From NCBI RefSeq assembly GCF_031846515.1, contig NZ_JAVRHO010000008.1:85065-149064 (forward strand): DNA of 64,000 bases. Direction: 5' to 3'. The notes below the pieces were generated by a model. The model had not been told where the DNA came from and did not search any database. It saw nothing but the letters and a program-made list of their open reading frames with translations. The translations under genes and the position numbers were made by a program. The stretch comes from Autumnicola lenta. GTDB lineage: Bacteria > Bacteroidota > Bacteroidia > Flavobacteriales > Flavobacteriaceae. This document shows, piece by piece, positions 48,682 through 57,777 of the stretch (position 1 is the first letter of the stretch; each line of letters starts with the position of its first letter).

Positions 48682-49830
48682 TCAGGCTTCAATAAACTCT
48701 TTTAGAACCTCCACAACATAATCGATTTCTTCTGTGGTATTGTATTTCGAAAAGCTAAAACGGATAGAAGGCTTTGCTAAATCTTCTTCAGCTAAAAAAG
48801 CGCTTAGAACATGGGATTCTTTGCTGCTTCCGCTTTGGCAGGCACTGCCTTTTGAACAAGCTATACCTTTTAAATCCAACTGAAACAACAGCATTAGCGC
48901 TTTTTCCGAAGAAACCGGGAGGCAGATATTGATAAGCGTGTAAGTGCTGCTTTCAGGGTCTTCGCAATTACCATTGAATTTCACCCCCGGAATTTGACTC
49001 TTTAGGGCAGCGATGAAGTGCTTCTTTAAAGCTAAAACTTCAGCTTTTTCTTCTTCAAGTTTATCGTATGCAATTTTTATAGCTTCCTCCAGTCCTACAA
49101 TATTGTGTACACCTTCTGTTCCGGCACGATGCCCCCGCTCCTGCTCTCCTCCAAAAATAAGCGGTTTTAGTCCGCTGTTTTTCCTTACAAATGCAAATCC
49201 CACACCTTTTGGTCCGTGGAATTTATGAGCACTGGCGGCCAAGAAATCTATTGGGATCTCCTTCAGGTCGAGTTGATAATGTCCAACAGACTGTACTGTA
49301 TCTGAATGAAAAAGGGCATTATTTGCCTTGCATATTTCAGCTACTTCTTTAAGGTCGATTTTATTGCCAATTTCGTTGTTTACGTGCATTAAACTCACCA
49401 GCGTTTTTTCTTCCGAAGCAGCCAGCAAACGCTTGAGATCTTCCAAAACGACATTGCCTTTCCCGTCCAGCTTTATACAATCCACTTCTATTCCGAAGGA
49501 TCTTTGCAACTGCTCTACAGTATAAAGTACCGCATGGTGCTCTATCCTTGAAGTAATTATTCGCTTTACCCCAAGATCACGTACAGCACTATTTAGCACC
49601 AGATTATCGGCCTCTGTACCTCCCGAAGTAAAGATAATTTCAGATGCAGAAACGTTAAGTAAAGACGCAACCGTCTTTCTTGCCTGTTCAACTAAAGTTT
49701 TAGATGATCTACCATAACTGTGAGCAGATGAGGGGTTTCCGAAATTTTCCTTCATCACTACACTCATTCTGTCAATGACTTTTCCCCTTATTTGGGTAGT
49801 TGCTGCTGAATCTAAATATACTTTTTTCAT
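48682..49830 (-). CDS. cysteine desulfurase (NifS/IscS family)
   Basis: This 382-residue PLP enzyme moves sulfur from cysteine to Fe-S assembly or tRNA thiolation. Landmarks are VYLDSAATTQIRGKV, FTSGGTEADNLVLN, SRIEHHAVL, the PLP Lys in AASAHKFHGPKG (about residue 203), GGEQERGHRAGTEG and the active-site Cys in SKGSACQSGSS (about 330-340). The loop around that Cys is long, as in group I (IscS/NifS). No iscU/sufU gene is adjacent. A near-consensus promoter box lies just upstream on the minus strand (49837-49844). Confidence 0.93.
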   Translation of the reverse strand: MKKVYLDSAATTQIRGKVIDRMSVVMKENFGNPSSAHSYGRSSKTLVEQARKTVASLLNVSASEIIFTSGGTEADNLVLNSAVRDLGVKRIITSRIEHHAVLYTVEQLQRSFGIEVDCIKLDGKGNVVLEDLKRLLAASEEKTLVSLMHVNNEIGNKIDLKEVAEICKANNALFHSDTVQSVGHYQLDLKEIPIDFLAASAHKFHGPKGVGFAFVRKNSGLKPLIFGGEQERGHRAGTEGVHNIVGLEEAIKIAYDKLEEEKAEVLALKKHFIAALKSQIPGVKFNGNCEDPESSTYTLINICLPVSSEKALMLLFQLDLKGIACSKGSACQSGSSKESHVLSAFLAEEDLAKPSIRFSFSKYNTTEEIDYVVEVLKEFIEA

Positions 49831-49895
49831 GGGTTGTAAAAATAGCGGATTTTAAATTATTTATAAGAAGCTTCCTTATAAATCTATATTTCCTC

Positions 49896-49903
49896 TACTT
49901 TTG
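49896..49903 (+). promoter_or_regulatory. promoter -7 box of TSP3 lipoprotein gene
   Basis: TACTTTTG matches TAnnTTTG, 51 bases before ATG 49955. Confidence 0.45.
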
Positions 49904-49954
49904 TTTTGGAACATAAATCCAAAAGATCGCGTTCCAATTTTTAAAGTTTTAAAA

Positions 49955-50986
49955 ATGAAAAAGATTTTTGCCCTGATAATTTTTGGCTGTGTGATGATCG
50001 CGTGTGATAGTGGAGACATTATTGTGACAAGTTTTGATCTGGAAGACAGTCAGCTGCAACTTTGCGGACGTGAAACAAAAGTACTTTTCGCCACCAACAG
50101 CGAAGATGTATATGAATCTATGTCTCTCTTAGTTTCAGGAAATGAAATAAGTTCTGAAGTCAATAAATTAAGAACCCGTCCGGGATCTGTGGAAATACCG
50201 CTAAATAATACTAACCGACTGGTTTATCGCATCTATGATGATGCACTTCCTACTTCCAGTAGCAATCCCTATTTTTGTAGTGATATACCTCCCAGTGAAC
50301 CACAAGTACTGGAAGAATACAAGAGTTCCACCAGAGGAGTTATTTTAATTACCACCATTTTTCGTGATGAAACAAACGATGCTGACGCTGATGGCGATGG
50401 TGTTTCGAACTTAATAGAAGGTTTTGACCTGGAAAACGGCGAACATCTGGATTCTGATGGAGATGGGATTCCCGATTATCTGGATATAGATGATGATAAT
50501 GATAACGTGCCAACGAGGCTGGAAACAAATCCAAGCAGAGATCCTGTAGTTATGATAAATGACCGGGATTTTCGTGATACCGACGAAGATGGTATCCCCA
50601 ACTTCCTGGATGCAGATGATGATGAAGACGGGTCACCAACCAGGAATGAAGTTAATGAAGATAACAGAAGTACTCCAAATTTATACGTGAATGCGGCAAA
50701 TATCCCATACTACCTTGACCGTCAAAATGCTATTTTTCTTGAAAATCCTGTATACCTGGAGAACGTAATCCAGAACAGGAGAATAAGAACGTATGTAGAA
50801 CTAAGAGATTTTTCTCTGATAAAACAAGATGGTAGCGGAGAAGAAATTAAATTTGTTGAATATAACCTTGGCTTCTACGATGAATCTATTGCAGTTATCC
50901 TTTCCAGAGGCGATGAGGAAGATGAGGGAAATGAAGAGGAACCTGAAGATGAGGATGCTACAGAAGAAGGGGAAGAAACAAATTAG
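49955..50986 (+). CDS. lipoprotein with thrombospondin type 3 calcium repeats
   Basis: This is a 343-residue lipoprotein (MKKIFALIIFGCVMIAC, lipobox VMIAC); ATG 49955 is chosen for this signal. The middle (about residues 140-225) has Asp-rich TSP3-type repeats: DADGDGVSNLIEG, DSDGDGIPDYLDIDDDNDN, DTDEDGIPNFLDADDDEDG, which bind Ca2+. The C-terminal ~20 residues are extremely acidic (EEDEGNEEEPEDED). Probably on the outer-membrane surface or in the periplasm. Function unknown. Its stop overlaps, tail to tail, the stop of the Smr gene by four bases. Confidence 0.85.
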   Translation: MKKIFALIIFGCVMIACDSGDIIVTSFDLEDSQLQLCGRETKVLFATNSEDVYESMSLLVSGNEISSEVNKLRTRPGSVEIPLNNTNRLVYRIYDDALPTSSSNPYFCSDIPPSEPQVLEEYKSSTRGVILITTIFRDETNDADADGDGVSNLIEGFDLENGEHLDSDGDGIPDYLDIDDDNDNVPTRLETNPSRDPVVMINDRDFRDTDEDGIPNFLDADDDEDGSPTRNEVNEDNRSTPNLYVNAANIPYYLDRQNAIFLENPVYLENVIQNRRIRTYVELRDFSLIKQDGSGEEIKFVEYNLGFYDESIAVILSRGDEEDEGNEEEPEDEDATEEGEETN

Positions 50987-51534
50987 TCACGCACATTCTG
51001 AAAAATATATACTTCAGTAGCACCAAGACCGTATTTTTTAAAATCAGCATCATAAAATTTCACATTGGCATAACGACCAAAAAGATAATCAAGTTCGGCT
51101 TTTAAGACTCCTTCCCCAACTCCGTGGATAAAAACAATTTTTTGTATTCTCTTTTCCATTGCAAATTCCAGCTGCCGCCGTGCTGTATCTAACTGGATAT
51201 CCAACATTTCGTAATTGGATAAACCACGTGCAGATTTGGTGAGTTTATGAATATGCAGATCGACCTCCATTGGAGGGGCATTTCTTTCTTTAGGTTTAGT
51301 GCGCTGGCTGTTGTGCTTTTTCGGAACCTTTTTCTCTTCCAGAATTTGATTAAAATCAACGTTTTCCTGGAAATCCTCTATGGGAGTTTCGATTTTTACA
51401 AGATCTGAAGCAAGGAATTCCATATTAAAACCCTCGCTGGTCTCAATTTCAATCATGTTTCCATTATTGCTTACCACGACACCTTCCAGGTTGTCATCCA
51501 GCAATTCAACTTTATCTCCTTTTTTAAAGTCCAT
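50983..51534 (-). CDS. Smr/MutS2-like domain protein (DUF2027 type)
   Basis: This 183-residue protein has an N-terminal beta-barrel (FKKGDKVELLDDNLEGVVVSN, about 3-23) and a C-terminal Smr nuclease-type domain (about 95-180) with VDLHIHKL and IVFIHGVGEGVLKAEL, the H-G-x-G loop typical of Smr. Smr domains nick branched DNA or cleave RNA. ATG 51534 gives the normal start. The small membrane protein gene ends one base upstream, so they form an operon. Confidence 0.88.
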   Translation of the reverse strand: MDFKKGDKVELLDDNLEGVVVSNNGNMIEIETSEGFNMEFLASDLVKIETPIEDFQENVDFNQILEEKKVPKKHNSQRTKPKERNAPPMEVDLHIHKLTKSARGLSNYEMLDIQLDTARRQLEFAMEKRIQKIVFIHGVGEGVLKAELDYLFGRYANVKFYDADFKKYGLGATEVYIFQNVRD

Positions 51535-51535
51535 G

Positions 51536-51739
51536 TTACTCCTGATTTTCGTCTTCTTTATGATCATCCTTTGTTGCAGCCCAATGGTTTGTGGCCCGGT
51601 AAAGGCCGATCATAATAATAATTAATCCTCCAATCTTAAAATATGGATTTGCATTATCTGCAGCGATAGCGTAGATAAGGAGTCCGCCGCCGATTATTAT
51701 CAATACCGTATTCAAAACCTGCGAATTCCCGTTGGTCAT
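51536..51739 (-). CDS. small two-helix membrane protein
   Basis: This 67-residue protein has two hydrophobic segments (VLNTVLIIIGGGLLIYAIAA, about 8-27, and FKIGGLIIIMIGLYRA, about 34-49) and a charged C-terminal tail (KDDHKEDENQE). It is translated just before the Smr gene, with only one base between stop and start, so expression is probably coupled. Small proteins of this type recur beside Smr genes in Flavobacteriaceae as far as I recall, but no function is known. Confidence 0.75.
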   Translation of the reverse strand: MTNGNSQVLNTVLIIIGGGLLIYAIAADNANPYFKIGGLIIIMIGLYRATNHWAATKDDHKEDENQE

Positions 51740-51929
51740 ATTTTTTATTCTGAAATAGCTTGTTGCTTATAAAATTTTTACAAAGTTATAAGTAAATAAT
51801 TTTCTGAAGCTGAGAAAATATTTAAATAAAATTATTTCAAAAAATACGTTTCAATAAAATAGATGATTAGGAGAAAGATGTCGCGGTTCCGGCATCTTAA
51901 ATGATTGGAAATAAAATACATGTGCTAGT

Positions 51930-51983
51930 ATTACCCAGAGCGGTACACTCCCTATATCTAAGGAAAGTTCCGCTATGGGTAAT
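51930..51983. other. bulged hairpin
   Basis: ATTACCC (51930-51936) pairs with GGGTAAT (51977-51983), and GCGG (51940-51943) with CCGC (51970-51973), separated by a symmetric three-base internal loop. No T-run follows on either strand, so it is not a standard terminator. It lies directly downstream of the small minus-strand frame at 51996-52142. Confidence 0.5.
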
Positions 51984-51995
51984 TGTTCGTCATAT

Positions 51996-52142
51996 TTAGA
52001 GACGAATTTTTCTTCTTTTATATTGCGGTATTTGCCTGTTTAACCATTTCTCCTGCTCCCTGTTGTCTAGTAAGATCCGTACATAAAGCACAGACAATAG
52101 AACAACCAAGGAAAACCCCGATACTAAAAAGAATATCTCCAT
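51996..52142 (-). CDS. possible 48-residue single-pass membrane protein
   Basis: The frame starts MEIFFLVSGFSLVVLLSVLY, one clear transmembrane helix, and continues with the basic/polar tail RILLDNREQEKWLNRQIPQY and KRRKIRL. AGGA lies just before the ATG. A helix followed by a positive tail (N-out or N-in by composition) is protein-like, but at this length chance is possible. No family recognised. Confidence 0.4.
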   Translation of the reverse strand: MEIFFLVSGFSLVVLLSVLYVRILLDNREQEKWLNRQIPQYKRRKIRL

Positions 52143-52395
52143 TCCTAAATTATTTAAGTTCCTATTTCTTCATATAAACCAAAAATAAAGAATATTAGAT
52201 CCTTCTGATTTGCTCTTTAGTAAGAGTTTAACCTATTCTAAGTTGTTAATTAACAGCTATAACCTAAAAACAAGGAATTACAAAGACTGATTAATGGCTG
52301 ATAAATTTCTCAGTTTTAATTCTACATGCATCAACTTTTTGAAATATTGACCATTGTGTTTTTTTTACTACCTTTCTTAGAGTCAATTTCTTTAA

Positions 52396-54198
52396 ATGAA
52401 ACCTGTACTCTTTTTTCTTTTCCTCTGTTTTTACAATTGCTCTTATGGGCAATTGAGCATCTCACCTTCTGCGACCGGAGACAGCTACATGTATGTTAAC
52501 AACGAAATAGTGTTTGTTGAAGGTGCTATTACTCTGAAAAGAAATTATAATCCAGGCACAAAGGCCAGTCTCTACCTAAGAAGCGAGGCGCAACTATTGC
52601 AAGGGGAAAAAGCAGAGAACAAAAACACTGGAGACGGTTTAATATCTTTATTTCAGGAAGGCACTTCCAACGCTTTCGATTATAATTACTGGTCACTTCC
52701 CGTTGCAAATACAAGTGCAAATAAGGCTGTAAGTGAAATTCTATATGAACCACTGGGTGTAACCAGGAGTCAGAAAGTTCTTGTAACATCAGACCTTAAC
52801 GGTACAGCAGACCCCCTAACTATTGCCGGGCGTTGGCTGCACAAGTTTTCGGGATCAGATTATATGGACTGGAGATTTATTGGTGATCATTTTGATCTCC
52901 TTCCCGGTGAAGGCTTTACCATGAAAGGCACCAACGGGACGAATCCCAATACTATTAATGGAATCCAGACAAATCCAGGCGGTGCACAACGTTATGATTT
53001 TAGAGGTCGGCCAAATGATGGAAAGTACCAGGTGAGAATTATGGAAAATCAGAGTGCCCTTGTAGGAAATCCCTACCCTTCCGCCATACACTTAAGACGC
53101 TTTCTGTTTGATAATCCTAACACTACTGGAATTGCGTATTTCTGGGATTCCAAGGATAATGGCCGTTCTCACTATTTGTCAGATTACGAAGGAGGTTACG
53201 GAGCCTATTCTCCCGGTGCCAACGCTTATGTGCCGGCCGTATTTAAAAAATTTCAAAATCAGGGAAATGTTTTAGAGGTTACAGGTGAAACCGGAGATAT
53301 AATTCCGCGTGAATTTGCACCTATTGCTCAGGGATTTATGCTTATTGGAAGTGCAGATGGTTATGTGACTTTTACAAACGAGAGCCGGGTCTACAAAAAA
53401 GAGAACAGTGAAAATTCCCAGTTTAAGAGCCTATCAGAAAACTCGGTTGTAACAGAAGTTACTCCCAATCTCCGTCTGGATGTAGAAATAAATAATCTTT
53501 ATACACGCCCCTTAATTCTAGCTTTTCATGAGGATGCTACTAAAAACGCAGATTGGGCTATGGACGCCATTACACTAAACAGGGTTTCTTCGGATGCAGG
53601 ATGGTTTATTGATGAAGATTTCTATTTAATTAATGTAATGCCTTTTCCTGCTGAAGAGAAAATTCCGCTAATTATAAATATGGCTTCGGAAGGGCAAATA
53701 GTATTCAGTTTAAAATCGACAAAGGCGTTTGAACCGGAAAAAGTTTTTCTATTTGATTCTGAAAAGAATATTCAGACTGATTTAAAAACGAACAGCTATA
53801 AAGTTGTTCTTCCAAAAGGAGAATACGAACAGCGGTTCTTCCTTGGCTTAAACATGCCTGCAACTCCACCAGAAGAAACAGAAGTGGAGCAGCCCGCAGC
53901 CAGAAAAGATGTCCCAACTACTGCTGAAGGAAAAGCTCTTCCGGAAGCAGGTATTGAAATCCTTCAGAATAATGCTGAAGGTCTACTGCAGCTAAAGGTT
54001 TTAAAAGAATCGGGCGTCGATCAGGTAAGTCTTTTCGACCTTAAAGGCAGCAAAATATTTAGTCATAAAATTTCAGGAAAAGAGAAAGAATTCAATTTTT
54101 CCACCAACGGACTCAGCGATGGGGTATATATCTTAAGGATAACCACTTCAGATCAAAAACAGATAAGTAAGAAAATCAGGATTAAAAAGCAACAATAA
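52396..54198 (+). CDS. exported protein with type IX secretion C-terminal sorting domain
   Basis: This 600-residue protein has a signal peptide (MKPVLFFLFLCFYNCSYGQ) and ends in a type A T9SS sorting domain (about residues 515-600): VSLFDLKGSKIFSHKISG, FNFSTNGLSDGVYILRITT, then SKKIRIKKQQ. The T9SS would move it across the outer membrane and anchor or release it at the surface. The central ~480 residues are beta-rich with NYWSLPVANT, LVGNPYPSAIHL and GFMLIGSADGYVTFTNESR, a pattern common in large flavobacterial surface proteins without known activity. The DUF2752 gene overlaps its stop (TAATG). Confidence 0.88.
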   Translation: MKPVLFFLFLCFYNCSYGQLSISPSATGDSYMYVNNEIVFVEGAITLKRNYNPGTKASLYLRSEAQLLQGEKAENKNTGDGLISLFQEGTSNAFDYNYWSLPVANTSANKAVSEILYEPLGVTRSQKVLVTSDLNGTADPLTIAGRWLHKFSGSDYMDWRFIGDHFDLLPGEGFTMKGTNGTNPNTINGIQTNPGGAQRYDFRGRPNDGKYQVRIMENQSALVGNPYPSAIHLRRFLFDNPNTTGIAYFWDSKDNGRSHYLSDYEGGYGAYSPGANAYVPAVFKKFQNQGNVLEVTGETGDIIPREFAPIAQGFMLIGSADGYVTFTNESRVYKKENSENSQFKSLSENSVVTEVTPNLRLDVEINNLYTRPLILAFHEDATKNADWAMDAITLNRVSSDAGWFIDEDFYLINVMPFPAEEKIPLIINMASEGQIVFSLKSTKAFEPEKVFLFDSEKNIQTDLKTNSYKVVLPKGEYEQRFFLGLNMPATPPEETEVEQPAARKDVPTTAEGKALPEAGIEILQNNAEGLLQLKVLKESGVDQVSLFDLKGSKIFSHKISGKEKEFNFSTNGLSDGVYILRITTSDQKQISKKIRIKKQQ

Positions 54199-54482
54199 TG
54201 GAGGAATACATGCTGCCATGTTTAAATAAGCAACTCTTTGGACTGGAGTGCTATGGATGCGGTGGCCAGCGTGCATTAGCCCTACTTATTAAGGGAGATT
54301 TTGCAGCGGCTTTCCACATGTTTCCCGCAATATATCCATTAGCATTTCTTTTTGGATTTCTTATTATGAATCTTTTCTTTAAATTTAAACATGATGACAC
54401 GGTAAAAATAGGTCTCATTATTTTCACTGCTGTTATTATGATCGTGAGTTATCTGTATAAAATAAATCAAATAATCAACTAA
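54198..54482 (+). CDS. DUF2752 membrane protein
   Basis: This 94-residue protein has the DUF2752 signature C-x-G/C pattern early (MLPCLNKQLFGLECYGCGGQRALALL, with C-x2-C) followed by two or three membrane helices (AIYPLAFLFGFLIMNLFF; IGLIIFTAVIMIVSYLY). The family is uncharacterised; the cysteine pair may bind metal or be redox-active. The start codon shares bases with the stop of the T9SS protein gene, so it is translationally coupled. The CCC-motif gene follows after 15 bases. Confidence 0.85.
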   Translation: MEEYMLPCLNKQLFGLECYGCGGQRALALLIKGDFAAAFHMFPAIYPLAFLFGFLIMNLFFKFKHDDTVKIGLIIFTAVIMIVSYLYKINQIIN

Positions 54483-54497
54483 CTAAACCATTTTATT

Positions 54498-54833
54498 ATG
54501 GAAAAAGAACAATTACCAAATTCAACTTTAGTTCTTATTTTTGGAATACTTTCAATTGTTGGCTGTTGTTGTTATGGTGTCTTAGGAGCAATTTTTGGAA
54601 TTATGGCTATAGTTATGGCCAAAAGAGCCCAACAGGTGTATGAATCCAATCCCGATTTATACACGGGATATCAAAATGTAAAAACTGGTAAAATATTAGG
54701 CATTATAGGACTGGTTGTGAGTGTCCTGTACATTGCCGTAATTGTAGTGGTTTTAATAATATACGGGGGAATTGAGGGTATACAGGAAATGCAGGAAGAG
54801 ATTCTTAGAGAATCCGGAGCATGGCAACAATAG
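54498..54833 (+). CDS. CCC-motif membrane protein (DUF4190-like)
   Basis: This 111-residue protein has two hydrophobic hairpins: STLVLIFGILSIVGCCCYGVLGAIFGIMAIVMA, containing three adjacent cysteines (about residues 23-25), and GKILGIIGLVVSVLYIAVIVVVLII. Such proteins are labelled CCC motif membrane protein in Bacteroidota. It is the third gene of a likely operon with the T9SS cargo and DUF2752 genes, and a strong terminator follows. Cysteine-rich membrane helices in both small proteins hint at a common redox or metal-linked role. Confidence 0.82.
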   Translation: MEKEQLPNSTLVLIFGILSIVGCCCYGVLGAIFGIMAIVMAKRAQQVYESNPDLYTGYQNVKTGKILGIIGLVVSVLYIAVIVVVLIIYGGIEGIQEMQEEILRESGAWQQ

Positions 54834-54848
54834 TAAAAATAACTGGAT

Positions 54849-54886
54849 GATTAAAAAACCCCGCTGAAAGGCGGGGTTTTTTAATC
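54849..54886. terminator. bidirectional terminator before rocD
   Basis: GATTAAAAAACCCCGC (54849-54864) and GCGGGGTTTTTTAATC (54871-54886) form a perfect stem with A/T tracts for both converging genes. Confidence 0.92.
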
Positions 54887-54901
54887 ATATTCCGAAACAT
54901 T

Positions 54902-56146
54902 TTATTTTTCAAACTGCTTTAGTGTATCTGTAATAATATCTACACAATCCCTTAGCTGCTCTTCGTTCATTACCAATGGTGGTGCAAAACGAATAATATT
55001 ACCGTGAGTTGGTTTTGCCAGGAGACCATTTTCCTTAAGTGCAACACAAATATCCCAGGCAGTAGTACTATCAGGAGAATCGTTTATCAGGATTGCATTT
55101 AGAAGCCCTTTACCTCTTACTTCGTTTACAATATTGGAATCCCGTATATAATCATCCAGCAACCTTCGGAATAAACCTCCAAGCTTCTCAGCATTCTCAG
55201 CAAGTTTTTCATCACGAATAACTTCAAGCGCCGCATGTGCTACTGCACAGGCTAAAGGATTTCCTCCAAAAGTGGAACCGTGCTGACCCGGTTTTATCAC
55301 GTTCATCACCTTATCATCTGCCAAAACTGCAGAAACAGGATATACACCACCTGAAATAGCCTTCCCGAGGATAAGTATATCAGGTTTTACATTTTCGTGG
55401 TCTACTGCAAGTAATTTTCCCGTACGGGCAATACCGCTTTGTACTTCATCTGCAATAAACAGAACGTTATGCTTTTCGCAAAGTGCCTTGGTTCTTTCCA
55501 AATAACCTTGAGAAGGCACATATACCCCAGCTTCTCCCTGTATAGGTTCAACCAGGAACCCGGCAATATTTTCATTTTCTTCAAGCACCTTTTCCAGTGC
55601 GTCTACATCGTCGTAAGGAATTTTAAGAAATCCGGGGGTGTAAGGTCCAAAATTCTTTCTTGCGCCTTCATCGTTAGAAAACGAAATTATCGTGGTAGTT
55701 CTTCCATGGAAGTTATTTTCACAAACCACGATCTGCGCTTCAGTTTCCTGTACGCCTTTTGTTTCATATGCCCATTTTCTGGCAAGTTTAATAGCTGTTT
55801 CCACAGCCTCTGCACCGGTATTCATTGGCAGCAGCTTATCAAAACCAAAATACTCAGTCGCATATTCTTCAAAAGGTCCTAAGACGTCATTATGAAAGGC
55901 TCTTGAAGTCAGCGTTAATTTAGCAGCCTGTTGAGAAAGCGCATCGATAATCCTTGGGTGGCAATGCCCCTGATTCACAGCAGAATATGCAGAGAGAAAA
56001 TCATAATATTTATTTCCTTCAACATCCCAAACATGAACTCCCTCACCTTTACTCAAAACGGCCGGCAACGGATGATAGTTGTGCGCTCCATGCTTGTCTT
56101 CCAATTTAATTGCTTCTTCTGAAGATTTAATTTCCTTTAATGGCAT
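54902..56146 (-). CDS. rocD: ornithine--oxo-acid transaminase
   Basis: This PLP enzyme converts ornithine and 2-oxoglutarate to glutamate semialdehyde and glutamate. The 414 residues from ATG 56146 begin PLKEIKSSEEAIKLEDKHGAHNYHPLPAVL, the normal RocD start; the frame is open to 56245 with another ATG at 56224. Landmarks are PMNTGAEAVETAIKLARKW, FHGRTTTIISFSND, ADEVQSGIARTGK, the PLP Lys in LILGKAISGGVYP (about residue 263) and HGSTFGGNPLA. Single gene, ending at a bidirectional terminator. It links arginine catabolism to proline/glutamate. Confidence 0.94.
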   Translation of the reverse strand: MPLKEIKSSEEAIKLEDKHGAHNYHPLPAVLSKGEGVHVWDVEGNKYYDFLSAYSAVNQGHCHPRIIDALSQQAAKLTLTSRAFHNDVLGPFEEYATEYFGFDKLLPMNTGAEAVETAIKLARKWAYETKGVQETEAQIVVCENNFHGRTTTIISFSNDEGARKNFGPYTPGFLKIPYDDVDALEKVLEENENIAGFLVEPIQGEAGVYVPSQGYLERTKALCEKHNVLFIADEVQSGIARTGKLLAVDHENVKPDILILGKAISGGVYPVSAVLADDKVMNVIKPGQHGSTFGGNPLACAVAHAALEVIRDEKLAENAEKLGGLFRRLLDDYIRDSNIVNEVRGKGLLNAILINDSPDSTTAWDICVALKENGLLAKPTHGNIIRFAPPLVMNEEQLRDCVDIITDTLKQFEK

Positions 56147-56304
56147 TTCTAATTCTTTTATATCATTTACTTCTTCAATTCCTTCTTGTACCGCTGAATT
56201 TATCGGAAATCGGAGAGAAATCATCCTGATTTTGAATCTTCGCAAATTACTAAATGTTTGCTGAAATTTTCAATATGAGCCCCAATAAATCTTAGCTTTT
56301 ATCC

Positions 56305-56312
56305 TATTTTTG
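56305..56312 (+). promoter_or_regulatory. rlmD promoter -7 box
   Basis: TATTTTTG ends four bases before the rlmD ATG, the same spacing as at recQ. Confidence 0.5.
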
Positions 56313-56316
56313 CGCC

Positions 56317-57726
56317 ATGGGTAGAAAGAAAAAGAACAAGCTTTTTGAAGCAGTTGAAGTTATAGACGCCGGTGCAAAAGGTAAAAGCATTGGTAAAGCG
56401 CCAGACGGGAAGGTGGTTTTTATTAATAATGCCGTTCCCGGCGATGTGGCAGATATCCAGACGATAAAAAAAAGAAAATCCTATTACCAGGGTACAGCGG
56501 TTAATTTCCATGAATATTCCAGTAAAAGGGTCGAGCCTGTTTGCCAGCATTTTGGCACCTGCGGAGGCTGCAAATGGCAATTTATGGACTATAAATACCA
56601 ACTGGAGTATAAACAGCAGGAAATTGAAAACAACTTACGCCGGATTGGCAAAGTAGAACTTCCGGAAACGACTCCTATTCTTGGTAGCAAAGAAATCTAC
56701 TTCTACAGGAATAAAATGGAATTCTCTTTTAGTGACAGCAGATGGCTTACTATGGAAGAGATCCAGAGCGGGAAAGATTTTGACAATAAAAATGCATTGG
56801 GTTTCCATATCCCCGGAATGTGGGATAAGATCCTGGACATCAAAAAATGTCATCTTCAGGAAGATCCCAGTAATGCGATCAGAAATTTTATAAAGATTTT
56901 TGCTACAGAAAATGACATGCAGTTCTTTAACGCCCGGGAGCAATCAGGATTTTTGCGCACATTAATGATTCGCACCTCTTCCACCGGAGAAATTATGGTG
57001 CTGCTTCAGCTCTTTGAAGAAGATAAAGAAAAGAGGGAGCTTTTGCTGGACAATATTCTTGCGGAGTTTCCTGAAATCACTTCCCTTCAGTACGTGATCA
57101 ATTCCAAAGGAAATGATACAATTTATGATCAGGAGGTGATCTGTTACCATGGCCGCGACCATATCTTTGAAGAAATGGAAGGCCTTAGATTTAAGATAAA
57201 TGCAAAATCTTTCTACCAGACTAATTCTGCACAGGCTTACGAATTGTATAAAATCACAAGAGATTTCGCCGATTTAAAAGGAGATGAAATTGTATATGAT
57301 CTTTATACGGGCACCGGAACTATTGCTCAGTTTGTGGCGGCTAAAGCAAAAAAAGTCATTGGTGTAGAAGCTGTACCCGAAGCTATTAAAGATGCCAAAG
57401 AAAATGCTGAACGCAATAACATAGAAAATACAGAGTTCTTCGCCGGAGACATGAGAAAGGTTTTTACCCGGGATTTCATTAATATACATGGTAATCCGGA
57501 CGTTATAATTACCGATCCGCCAAGGGACGGGATGCACAAAGATGTTGTAGCCCAAATTATTGGTATATTGCCGCAGCGGATCGTGTATGTGAGTTGTAAC
57601 TCTGCCACGCAGGCTCGCGATCTGGAAATGCTGGATGAACATTATAAGGTAACAAAAGTGCAGCCCGTAGATATGTTCCCCCAAACCTTCCACGTGGAAA
57701 ATGTGGTTTGTTTGGAAAGGAGATAA
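56317..57726 (+). CDS. rlmD: 23S rRNA (uracil-5-)-methyltransferase RlmD
   Basis: This 469-residue TrmA/RlmD-type enzyme methylates 23S rRNA uridine at C5 (U1939 in E. coli). An N-terminal TRAM domain (about 8-67) is followed by the 4Fe-4S cysteines in CQHFGTCGGCKW (about 73-84) and DIKKCHLQED. The SAM-binding part has VYDLYTGTGTIAQF, ITDPPRDGMH and the catalytic Cys in VYVSCNSATQARDL (about residue 428). The DUF6452 and DUF6048 genes follow in the same direction after 51 bases. Some bacteria carry several paralogues with overlapping specificity; RlmD versus RlmCD is not fully resolved. Confidence 0.92.
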   Translation: MGRKKKNKLFEAVEVIDAGAKGKSIGKAPDGKVVFINNAVPGDVADIQTIKKRKSYYQGTAVNFHEYSSKRVEPVCQHFGTCGGCKWQFMDYKYQLEYKQQEIENNLRRIGKVELPETTPILGSKEIYFYRNKMEFSFSDSRWLTMEEIQSGKDFDNKNALGFHIPGMWDKILDIKKCHLQEDPSNAIRNFIKIFATENDMQFFNAREQSGFLRTLMIRTSSTGEIMVLLQLFEEDKEKRELLLDNILAEFPEITSLQYVINSKGNDTIYDQEVICYHGRDHIFEEMEGLRFKINAKSFYQTNSAQAYELYKITRDFADLKGDEIVYDLYTGTGTIAQFVAAKAKKVIGVEAVPEAIKDAKENAERNNIENTEFFAGDMRKVFTRDFINIHGNPDVIITDPPRDGMHKDVVAQIIGILPQRIVYVSCNSATQARDLEMLDEHYKVTKVQPVDMFPQTFHVENVVCLERR

Positions 57727-57777
57727 ACCGGCCGGAAAAGAACTGATATTCTTTTCTAATGAACAACATAATAAGAG

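Larger units (their letters stand above)
51740..52395. other. 656-base intergenic region
   Basis: It holds a bulged hairpin at 51930-51983 and a possible small membrane-protein gene at 51996-52142 (minus). The frame 51983-52177 on the plus strand is the antisense of that gene and is not called. Nothing else is recognised; the T9SS gene promoter should be near 52350-52380 (TACCTTTC, one mismatch to the box). Confidence 0.4.
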
